Translations under genes and position numbers: made by a program
Notes under the pieces: model-generated
What the model was told of the DNA's origin: nothing
Database searches by the model: none
Seen by the model: only the letters and a program-made list of their open reading frames with translations
Part shown: in pieces, positions 1-5,291 of the stretch
Numbering within the stretch: position 1 is the stretch's first letter
How the letters are laid out: each line of letters opens with the position of its first letter
Assembly (NCBI GenBank): GCA_937923355.1
Contig: CALAIO010000318.1
Coordinates: forward strand, 1-5,291
Source of the DNA: an uncultured Rhizobiaceae group bacterium
GTDB lineage: Bacteria > Pseudomonadota > Alphaproteobacteria > Rhizobiales > Rhizobiaceae
Reading direction: 5' to 3'
Length of the DNA stretch: 5,291 bases

Positions 1-326
1 AGAACGGTTTGCCCGTGAAAGCCAAGAACATCAATGTCTGAAACGTCTAACTCGTTTTCTGCAAGAAATTTATTCACCGCCTCAACATGCAGTTGCGTAA
101 TAAGCTTCTCTGCTTCTTTCAAAACATCGGTTCGCTCATCATGATGCGTCATGTTTTTTGCTTCAACCAACGCATGCTTGAGTGTTTCTTGCACGTCCGT
201 CGCATATGGATAGAACCCCATTGCGCCACGTTCTACGATATCTTCACCATCGGTCCGCACGAGTGCCGCATCGATCCCATCCATGCTTGTGCCGCTCATT
301 AAGCCGATTGCAGTCTTAATCGCCAT
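1..326 (-). CDS. anmK: Anhydro-N-acetylmuramic acid kinase, N-terminal part (cut by window edge)
   Basis: This is a cytoplasmic cell-wall recycling enzyme. By family knowledge, AnmK uses ATP to open the 1,6-anhydro ring of anhydro-MurNAc, released from peptidoglycan turnover, and phosphorylates it to MurNAc-6-phosphate. I translated the minus strand by hand: 108 complete codons are present, beginning MAIKTAIGLMSGTSMDGIDA. Residues 8-22 carry the GLMSGTSMDGID signature of the nucleotide-binding N-terminus of the AnmK/ASKHA fold, and residues 103-108 are the second family motif, FHGQTV. A full protein is usually about 370 residues, so roughly 260 lie beyond base 1. The ATG at 324-326 is chosen because the glycine-rich motif starts at the expected distance and a GGGAA Shine-Dalgarno-like site (bases 333-337) lies six bases upstream. 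It is divergent from tyrS. The reading frame is intact and I am confident of the family. Confidence 0.93.
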   Translation of the reverse strand, partial: MAIKTAIGLMSGTSMDGIDAALVRTDGEDIVERGAMGFYPYATDVQETLKHALVEAKNMTHHDERTDVLKEAEKLITQLHVEAVNKFLAENELDVSDIDVLGFHGQTV

Positions 327-400
327 TTGAAATTCCCAAACTTCCTGCTAAGAGACAGCAGATTCTTATTACTTAGCACATCATAGAAACGAAATATAAA
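327..400. promoter_or_regulatory. Divergent anmK/tyrS spacer
   Basis: This 74-base spacer must carry both promoters unless they reach into the genes. For anmK there is a fair ribosome site (GGGAA, 333-337, minus). For tyrS I see no good Shine-Dalgarno: the stretch just before the ATG (gaaacgaaatataaa) is A-rich and purine-poor in G. A candidate plus-strand -35 is TTGAAA at 327-332 (5 of 6 to TTGACA), but the best -10 after a 16-base spacer, TAAGAG at 349-354, is poor (3 of 6), so the tyrS promoter is unresolved. The spacer is too short for a T-box leader with its terminator. Confidence 0.5.
345..361. repeat. Short dyad in the anmK/tyrS spacer
   Basis: CTGCT (345-349) and AGCAG (357-361) form a five-base inverted repeat with a seven-base centre. 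It sits about midway between the two start codons. It could be an operator half-site pair or chance; five bases is close to what is expected at random in a spacer of this size. Confidence 0.2.
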
Positions 401-407
401 ATGTCTG
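380..407 (-). promoter_or_regulatory. Candidate sigma-70-type promoter for anmK
   Basis: Reading the minus strand, CAGACA (407-402; 4 of 6 to TTGACA) is followed after 16 bases by TATGAT (385-380; 5 of 6 to TATAAT). Initiation near base 373 would give an anmK leader of about 47 bases containing the GGGAA ribosome site. The -35 element would lie within the first codons of tyrS. This is a match by eye only, and such matches are common in AT-rich spacers. Confidence 0.3.
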
Positions 408-1648
408 CCTTCAAATCCGAGTTTTTACAGGTTCTCCAATCTCGTGGCTTTATTCATCAGCTTTCTGATGAAACAGGTCTCGATGAACAATTAGCGAAGG
501 AAAAAACGACTGCCTATATCGGCTTTGATGCAACAGCCCAAAGCTTGCACGCCGGCAGTCTTGTTCAAATCATGTTGCTTTACTGGTTCCAACAGACGGG
601 ACACCGACCGCTAGCGCTTATGGGTGGCGGTACTACGATGGTTGGCGATCCATCCGGCAAGGACGAAAGCCGCAAGATGCTAACGCCTGCAGATATTGAA
701 GAGAACAAAACTGGTATCAAGCAGGTTTTCTCAAAATTCCTTGATTTTGATAATGATAAAGCAATCATGGCTGATAATGCCGAATGGTTGCTTGAGCTCA
801 ATTATGTCGAGTTCTTGCGTGATGTGGGTAAGCACCTCTCTGTCAATCAGATGCTTGCTCGTGACTCTGTCAAATTGCGCCTTGAGCGCGAACAGCATTT
901 ATCCTTCCTTGAGTTCAACTACATGTGCCTGCAAGCCTACGACTTTGCAGAACTCGCAAAGCGTTACGATTGCCGTTTGCAAATGGGTGGTTCTGACCAA
1001 TGGGGTAATATTGTTTCTGGCGTAGACTTGGGCCGTCGTATGGGAACACCTAGTCTCTTTGCTTTGACAACCCCGCTTCTTACCACATCGTCTGGCGCTA
1101 AAATGGGCAAGACTGCTGATGGTGCGGTATGGCTATCTGATAGCCACTTACCTGCCTATGACTACTGGCAATATTTCCGGAATTCTGAGGACGCAGATGT
1201 TGGGCGTTTCATGCGTCTCTTCACAACACTGCCTCTTGATGAAATTGCTCGGTATGAAGCACTCGAAGGTGCCGAACTTAATGAAGCCAAGAAAGTGCTG
1301 GCCACAGAAACCACTGCCATGGTCCATGGTCGTGAGGTAGCGGAACAAGCTGCGGAAACTGCGCGTAAGACATTCGAAGAAGGCCAGGCTACAGATACAC
1401 TTCCTACAGTTGCAGTCGCTCAATCTGACTTGGATAATGGCATTGGGCTTTTATCACTCATCGTAGAAGCAGGACTTGCATCATCGAATGGAGAAGCGCG
1501 TCGTCATGTTAAAGGCGGTGCTATCCGCATTAACGATGAGCAAGTATCAGATGAACGTATGAATGTAACCGTAAGCAATTTGAATGATGCGGGTGCGGTG
1601 AAACTTTCAATGGGTAAGAAAAAACACTTCCTGGTTAAGCCTGAGTAA
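401..1648 (+). CDS. tyrS: Tyrosyl-tRNA synthetase
   Basis: A cytoplasmic class I aminoacyl-tRNA synthetase that charges tRNA-Tyr with tyrosine using ATP, normally as a homodimer. The 415-residue length is typical. In order: the tyrosine/ATP pocket begins at AYIGFDATA (38-46; Y39 and D43 match the tyrosine-binding positions of the family); the HIGH-class motif appears as HAGS (50-53); [13 protein letters not shown] (75-87); the tyrosine-binding segment LQAYDF (177-182) and [11 protein letters not shown] (194-204); the KMSKS-class loop as KMGKT (234-238), resembling KFGKT of the E. coli enzyme. A C-terminal S4 RNA-binding domain covers about 350-412, with the [18 protein letters not shown] core at 361-378. 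The ATG at 401 fits the usual short N-terminal tail before the Rossmann fold, although no clear Shine-Dalgarno precedes it. The gene ends in TAA three bases before the stop of the opposing AsmA-like gene. All catalytic motifs are intact. Confidence 0.97.
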   Translation: MSAFKSEFLQVLQSRGFIHQLSDETGLDEQLAKEKTTAYIGFDATAQSLHAGSLVQIMLLYWFQQTGHRPLALMGGGTTMVGDPSGKDESRKMLTPADIEENKTGIKQVFSKFLDFDNDKAIMADNAEWLLELNYVEFLRDVGKHLSVNQMLARDSVKLRLEREQHLSFLEFNYMCLQAYDFAELAKRYDCRLQMGGSDQWGNIVSGVDLGRRMGTPSLFALTTPLLTTSSGAKMGKTADGAVWLSDSHLPAYDYWQYFRNSEDADVGRFMRLFTTLPLDEIARYEALEGAELNEAKKVLATETTAMVHGREVAEQAAETARKTFEEGQATDTLPTVAVAQSDLDNGIGLLSLIVEAGLASSNGEARRHVKGGAIRINDEQVSDERMNVTVSNLNDAGAVKLSMGKKKHFLVKPE

Positions 1649-1687
1649 GTCCTACCTGAACTCAAAAACTTTATTGAAGAAACCAGG
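1630..1687. repeat. Nested inverted repeat across the convergent gene junction
   Basis: The outer arms CCTGGTT (1630-1636) and AACCAGG (1681-1687) are perfect seven-base complements. Inside them, TGAGT (1642-1646) and ACTCA (1660-1664) are perfect five-base complements separated by 13 bases that contain most of both stop codons. The structure is not a classical intrinsic terminator: the stems are short, interrupted by a 5/16-base internal loop, AT-rich inside, and no T-run follows on the plus strand. It could slow or end transcription from both sides, or be coincidence. Confidence 0.3.
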
Positions 1688-4600
1688 CGTCACGATTGAT
1701 AGTGGGTTTACATAAAGTTCCGGATTAGCACGTCTTCCCTTTAGCTGATAAGTAATGCCAATCAGAGCTCTATCCTTGCCATTAGCAAAAAACCTTCCAA
1801 TGATCGGTATGGCAGAGACAGCAAGATTTACAGCATTTGCAGGCATGAATGTGCCTGAAAGATTCATTCTGTCTTCTTTATTGTAAAGCGTACCATTCAT
1901 GCTCAAGCCGATAGCATTGTTTCTGATTATTGCATCGTCGAGATCAAGATAACCATCGCCTTTTTTGATTTTTGCCTGAGCAAGTTCAAACCTAATACGT
2001 TTATCTGACTCAATGGGTATAACCTTGGCACGTGCCCCTCTTTCTTTCGGCACTTGGGTACGTACATTTGAAACCATTTGTGCAAGTCGCGGTTCATTCA
2101 CGACCGTGAAATTTGTTAAATTTACTGGTCCTAAAAACGGGCCATTATCATTTCGCACTAATTGCGCATTAATATTGCCGCCTTGCATTTTTGTATAAAT
2201 ATTACTGAAGGCTAATGCGTTGCCTGCATCGTTTGAATTAATCGTAAAAAGTGTTTGATTTCCATTGCGTTGTGCTTGAACGCTATATTTTGCACCATCG
2301 CGGCCAAATCCATTCATATCAAGTTTGGTAAGCGCGCCACTTCGACTTTGATAAACCATATTTACATTAAGCATTGACCTTTTTTCAAAGCCTGTAACGC
2401 GTTTAAACTTTGCAGTCAGATTAACTGAGCGTCCACCCTCTACCTGCTTGAATGAGCCTTGATAAAGCAATGTATTCATAACACCGCGCGCATCATAAGA
2501 GTCACCACTAGCAGTAATGTTGTAGGTGTTATCTTTTCGCTCAACCTTGACTGCAATGCTATCAGCTTCATTCAGCTTGAGTTGTTTGATGTCAGCAGAA
2601 ATCAATCCGCGCTTACTCATCAATAGGTTTCCAGCACTATAAAAGCCTGAACCATTTAACTTGAAATCATTTAGCCTGTAGAGACCGTCTTTCTGTTGCA
2701 GCGAGAATTCTGCCTTTGTAGCTATTCCCTTACCTTTGCTCCAACCAACCCAGGGCATCGATATTTCGGCATTCTTAAAATCAACCTGATACTTTTCTGC
2801 GCCTGCACTTTGGATGATCTTTAAATCTATCGGCCCTTTAACAACAGGTTTTAAATCGATACCAAATGCCTTGCGAGCCTCTTCGCCCATAGACGCAGTA
2901 ATTTCTCTTTTACGTTTGGCCTTACCAGATTTGCCAATTGGCTCAATCAGATTAAGCTTTGCTTTCACGCCATCTATTTTGGCAATGCCAACGACTTTTG
3001 CAGAAATCGGGTTTGCGTCTATAACAATGTTTGCATCCGTAAATTTACGCCCTGCCAACGCTTTGCTGCTTGAAGCATTTTGCAAGTCGAGCAGTACATT
3101 CCAGTCTACCTGGTCGTAATTCGTGCCTTTTTTAATCGGAAAACGCGCCACGATATCTGCATAGCCTTTGCCCGAAAATTGATTGGCTGTCACCTTCATT
3201 CGCTCCATCACACGCAGTGGATTCTGATCCGCAATCGCGGCAATCGAGACTGCATCACCCTCTAGGGAAAGTTTAGTTTCGCCAAAACGATTTTCCGCAG
3301 CATAGTCTTTCATAGTGAAAGTACCGGACTTAATGTTGATTGGCTTCTTTCCTTCAGCTGAAGCAACGCCTGAACTGATTGAAGACGATATTTTCATGCC
3401 GGAAACTTTCAAGTTTCCCTTGCTCTGACGAATTGCAGGCATTTCACCAAACGGGCGGAAAGCTACATCCTTCATATTGATGTTCAAATCAAACTCTTCG
3501 GGTTTGATTTTGACACCATCCTTCACTCGAAAAATGACGCCTGGAGGAATATTTGCCTTTAGTGCTCCCTCTTCTACCCATCCATCAATGAGATGATCGT
3601 GAACCCATTCTCGAGCACCAATTGCCATAAAGTATGGCCAGAACTGCTTAACGGCAGCGACTGAAATACCACTTGTTTCAGCCGTTGCCTTAAGGCTTGG
3701 CGTTTCACCGCCAAAGAGCATACGACCCTTGCCCTGAACAGCGCCTTCCTTGGTGGTCAAGACAATCTGGTCTATCAGGAGGTCTTTGTCTTCGACGTTA
3801 TACAAGCCCTTTATTTTAAAACCAGCTGGTACGACCTGTTCGCCTTCTATCGTAGGCTCAAACTCACCGCGTTGCATGATCAGGTCATAACGCAAAGAGC
3901 CCGCATATCCTTTCTCTTCATTAAAAGGCTTTATACCTCCAATCCAGTTGGCTTTCAGCCTACCCATGTTGACTTGCGATGGATCAAGCTCGATTTGGTT
4001 CTTTTCCAAAATCAGCCTAAGATTCAAATCCAGATTGCTAACATCTGTAATAGCATTCTTACCCAGTCTCAGCGTACTTACGCCAGTCTTTAAATTGAGT
4101 GTCGGATTGAGTGCAGTATGGTCTTTGTTAAAAGGAATATTTCCTGACAAGGCGATTAAGGCATCAGAACCAATAACACCCGTTTCTTCTTGAGGGTCAG
4201 ACAACCATTCACGCATATGAATACCTGTTGCACTGAATTGATAGGCACTGCCCAAGTTCTCAGTTACCGCATAAGAAGAATTTAAACTGATATTTGAATA
4301 TTCAGTTTGAAGGTTGGAATTGAGAATAAACTTGCCCTTACCATCAGGAATAAGTGACAAATATTCCAAAGCAATCGGGTCAATTTGTTTACGACCAAGA
4401 ACCGAACCTTTTATAACTGAATTTATAATTTCCAGTTCTTCAAACTTGTCCTGATCAAGATAAGTCTGAAATTTCGAAAGTGTATCGCCTATGGTGTTGA
4501 ACGGTACATCCAAATGCGTTGGCAAAAAGACACCGCGTCCAGACCCCAGAACATCAGCATCTACTTCTGCATTTTGCACTCTAACCAGTTCGATTGCCGT

Positions 4601-5074
4601 ACTGCCGCTTATAACTTCTAGCAAATTTAGCTTGGCTTCTATTTCGCCAATATTGGCGAGAGGTCTGCTGTCTTCAATTTTTGTGATGCGAACATCCTGG
4701 CTTTTAAAAACAACACGCGCATCCGTGCTAAATGACAAATCAGCATTTTGAAGCTCAACTTCGAAACCATCGCCCACAATATCTTTTAAAGCTTCTTCAA
4801 TTCTGACCAGCACGGCAGAACCTTTTGCGGCATTCCCTTGAAGGTAGAAATACGCACTTCCCGCCACAATAACTGCAACAAGCGCAATTGAAACCAAGCT
4901 TGCTGCTACGAACCGGATTGATCGCGCAAAAATACGCTTATTTCTGCGCGAAGGCAGTTGCTTTCCGCCACTCGAAGGGTGGAGATTTTTCTTCAGGGGT
5001 AAATGATCGTTGTTTCTCAGTTTCTTAGCCCCGTAGCCTAAGTTGAAAAAATCATTGGCTTTGTCGTTGTCCAT
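1652..5074 (-). CDS. AsmA-like / YhdP-type (DUF3971) inner-membrane-anchored periplasmic protein
   Basis: It encodes 1140 residues from the ATG at 5072-5074. A basic cytosolic tail (about 1-54) is followed by one membrane helix at about 55-77 (core VAASLVSIALVAVIVAGSA, preceded by RRNKR), giving an N-in topology. The rest is periplasmic and rich in alternating beta-type segments. A DUF3971-like signature lies near 479-508: WPYFMAIGAREW, then HLIDGW. The C-terminal third (about 853-1113) resembles the AsmA C-terminal region, including IPIIGRFF and ALIGITYQLKG. Length is close to E. coli YhdP (about 1266). By family knowledge YhdP, TamB and YdbH are long hydrophobic-groove bridges that move phospholipids to the outer membrane; that role here is inferred. 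The reading frame extends to a TTG at 5155, but that overlaps bcp and the shared promoter zone, so 5074 is preferred; its ribosome site is weak. There are no cysteines after this start. TamB is less likely because of the WP/AREW centre. Confidence 0.85.
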   Translation of the reverse strand: MDNDKANDFFNLGYGAKKLRNNDHLPLKKNLHPSSGGKQLPSRRNKRIFARSIRFVAASLVSIALVAVIVAGSAYFYLQGNAAKGSAVLVRIEEALKDIVGDGFEVELQNADLSFSTDARVVFKSQDVRITKIEDSRPLANIGEIEAKLNLLEVISGSTAIELVRVQNAEVDADVLGSGRGVFLPTHLDVPFNTIGDTLSKFQTYLDQDKFEELEIINSVIKGSVLGRKQIDPIALEYLSLIPDGKGKFILNSNLQTEYSNISLNSSYAVTENLGSAYQFSATGIHMREWLSDPQEETGVIGSDALIALSGNIPFNKDHTALNPTLNLKTGVSTLRLGKNAITDVSNLDLNLRLILEKNQIELDPSQVNMGRLKANWIGGIKPFNEEKGYAGSLRYDLIMQRGEFEPTIEGEQVVPAGFKIKGLYNVEDKDLLIDQIVLTTKEGAVQGKGRMLFGGETPSLKATAETSGISVAAVKQFWPYFMAIGAREWVHDHLIDGWVEEGALKANIPPGVIFRVKDGVKIKPEEFDLNINMKDVAFRPFGEMPAIRQSKGNLKVSGMKISSSISSGVASAEGKKPINIKSGTFTMKDYAAENRFGETKLSLEGDAVSIAAIADQNPLRVMERMKVTANQFSGKGYADIVARFPIKKGTNYDQVDWNVLLDLQNASSSKALAGRKFTDANIVIDANPISAKVVGIAKIDGVKAKLNLIEPIGKSGKAKRKREITASMGEEARKAFGIDLKPVVKGPIDLKIIQSAGAEKYQVDFKNAEISMPWVGWSKGKGIATKAEFSLQQKDGLYRLNDFKLNGSGFYSAGNLLMSKRGLISADIKQLKLNEADSIAVKVERKDNTYNITASGDSYDARGVMNTLLYQGSFKQVEGGRSVNLTAKFKRVTGFEKRSMLNVNMVYQSRSGALTKLDMNGFGRDGAKYSVQAQRNGNQTLFTINSNDAGNALAFSNIYTKMQGGNINAQLVRNDNGPFLGPVNLTNFTVVNEPRLAQMVSNVRTQVPKERGARAKVIPIESDKRIRFELAQAKIKKGDGYLDLDDAIIRNNAIGLSMNGTLYNKEDRMNLSGTFMPANAVNLAVSAIPIIGRFFANGKDRALIGITYQLKGRRANPELYVNPLSIVTPGFFNKVFEFR

Positions 5075-5075
5075 C

Positions 5076-5103
5076 TTGCCGTTCAAAACAACAACTTTAT
5101 ATA
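5076..5103 (+). promoter_or_regulatory. Candidate promoter for bcp
   Basis: TTGCCG (5076-5081; 4 of 6 to TTGACA) is followed after 16 bases by TATATA (5098-5103; 4 of 6 to TATAAT). Initiation near 5110 would give a leader of about 39 bases with the bcp ribosome site. The -10 abuts and overlaps by one base the candidate -10 of the opposite gene. Confidence 0.3.
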
Positions 5104-5131
5104 TGCTAACAGATTCTATGCACGCGGTTAA
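5103..5131 (-). promoter_or_regulatory. Candidate promoter for the AsmA-like gene
   Basis: On the minus strand TTAACC (5131-5126; 4 of 6 to TTGACA) is followed after 17 bases by TAGCAT (5108-5103; 4 of 6 to TATAAT). Initiation would fall near 5096, giving a leader of about 20 bases before the ATG at 5074. TATAAA at 5101-5096 is a better -10 by itself but has no matching -35. Either choice places the start of transcription downstream of the TTG at 5155. Confidence 0.3.
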
Positions 5132-5137
5132 TGACGA

Positions 5138-5145
5138 AAGGAAGG
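5138..5145 (+). promoter_or_regulatory. Ribosome binding site of bcp
   Basis: AAGGAAGG lies just before the bcp ATG; its AAGGA core (5138-5142) is six bases from the start codon, an excellent Shine-Dalgarno. It is the strongest ribosome site in the window and fixes the bcp start at 5149. Confidence 0.8.
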
Positions 5146-5148
5146 CAA

Positions 5149-5291
5149 ATGTCAAAAGTTAGTGAAGGTGATATGGCACCAGATTTTACCCTGCCAACAG
5201 ATGGGGATGGTAGCTTTACACTCTCTGAAAAACGCGGGTCGCCTGTTATTTTGTTTTTTTACCCAAAGGATAACACGCCAGGCTGCACCAA
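5149..5291 (+). CDS. bcp: Thioredoxin-dependent thiol peroxidase (Bcp/PrxQ peroxiredoxin), N-terminal part (cut by window edge)
   Basis: A cytoplasmic peroxiredoxin that reduces hydrogen peroxide and organic hydroperoxides, recycled by thioredoxin (family knowledge). Forty-seven complete codons are visible, opening MSKVSEGDMAPDFTLPTDGD. The APDFTL segment (10-15) is typical of the AhpC/TSA fold. Residues 38-47, YPKDNTPGCT, contain the peroxiredoxin active-site pattern PxxxTxxC: P39, T43 and the peroxidatic Cys46. PrxQ enzymes of the two-cysteine kind have the resolving cysteine five residues later, position 51, just outside the window, so that type cannot be confirmed. Usual full length is about 155 residues. 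The start is supported by the AAGGAAGG site directly upstream. It is divergent from the AsmA-like gene. Confidence 0.93.
   Translation, partial: MSKVSEGDMAPDFTLPTDGDGSFTLSEKRGSPVILFFYPKDNTPGCT

Larger units (their letters stand above)
5075..5148. promoter_or_regulatory. Divergent AsmA-like gene / bcp spacer
   Basis: These 74 bases separate the chosen ATG of the AsmA-like gene from the ATG of bcp. The centre is AT-rich (tttatatatgct, 5096-5107), as expected for promoter melting, and carries possible -10 elements for both directions. A fully consensus TTGACA is also present on the minus strand at 5155-5150, inside the first codons of bcp, but the hexamer 17 bases beyond it (ATTAAC) is a poor -10. 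No OxyR- or Fur-type operator stands out by eye. Confidence 0.55.

Noticed and set aside
87..302. 71-codon plus-strand open frame opposite anmK
   Set aside because: It lies wholly antisense to the clear AnmK signature region, has no ribosome site, and resembles no family; it is a shadow frame.
327..400. Possible T-box or other tRNA-sensing leader ahead of tyrS
   Set aside because: The spacer is far too short for such a leader, has no terminator hairpin, and T-boxes are not typical of this bacterial group.
580..1423. Several 70-110 codon open frames in other frames of tyrS (580-801, 696-1025, 1119-1340, 1148-1423)
   Set aside because: All overlap an intact, well-conserved tyrS and their translations are low-quality, cysteine/serine-rich shadow sequence.
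401..1648. HAGS and KMGKT instead of HIGH and KMSKS in the synthetase
   Set aside because: These are ordinary variants for bacterial TyrRS; E. coli has KFGKT, so no loss or change of function is implied.
1619..1650. Possible intrinsic terminator for the AsmA-like gene: minus-strand T6 (1624-1619) after an ACTT/AAGT pair
   Set aside because: The stem is only four base pairs with a long loop; the T-run is explained by the lysine codons at the end of tyrS.
2013..4751. Plus-strand open frames of 60-101 codons within the AsmA-like gene
   Set aside because: They are antisense to a continuous 1140-codon frame with recognisable domains; none shows a ribosome site plus a plausible protein.
5075..5155. 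Possible lipoprotein signal (LSSLTAC) at the start of the longest AsmA-like reading
   Set aside because: There is no basic n-region, the start is a TTG inside bcp without a ribosome site, a true membrane anchor follows later in the protein, and the stretch looks like promoter DNA.

Overview
The window looks like ordinary core chromosome of an alphaproteobacterium, most likely of the Hyphomicrobiales (Rhizobiales) and with only moderate GC by eye. The inference rests on the style of the tyrosyl-tRNA synthetase (HAGS and KMGKT motifs, N-terminus MSAFKSEFL), on the large AsmA/YhdP-type envelope protein, and on my recollection that anmK, tyrS, the AsmA-like gene and bcp lie together in that order. 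I would not name a genus. There is no mobile element, tRNA, rRNA, CRISPR array or sign of recent transfer, and no gene-free stretch longer than about 75 bases.

Layout, left to right. Bases 1-326 (minus strand) hold the first 108 codons of anmK, anhydro-N-acetylmuramic acid kinase, cut by the window edge. A 74-base divergent spacer (327-400) separates it from tyrS (401-1648, plus), a complete 415-residue tyrosyl-tRNA synthetase. tyrS runs head-on into a large minus-strand gene (1652-5074), with only three bases between the two stop codons and a nested inverted repeat across the junction. That gene encodes a 1140-residue, single-pass, mostly periplasmic AsmA-like protein with a DUF3971/YhdP-type centre and an AsmA-like C-terminus. 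A longer reading from a TTG at 5155 exists, but I reject it. A second divergent spacer (5075-5148) leads to bcp (5149 to the end, plus), a thiol peroxidase cut just after its peroxidatic cysteine.

Functionally, two genes concern the envelope: cell-wall recycling (anmK) and probably lipid traffic between inner and outer membranes (the AsmA-like protein). One is a translation housekeeping enzyme (tyrS) and one is a peroxide defence enzyme (bcp). The genes alternate in strand, so no two are in one operon. The two divergent pairs could share regulation through their short spacers.

I did not find a previously undescribed system. The points most worth checking are the start of the AsmA-like gene and its overlapping divergent promoters with bcp, the three-base convergent junction with its inverted repeat, and the cysteine-free composition and cytosolic tail of the AsmA-like protein.
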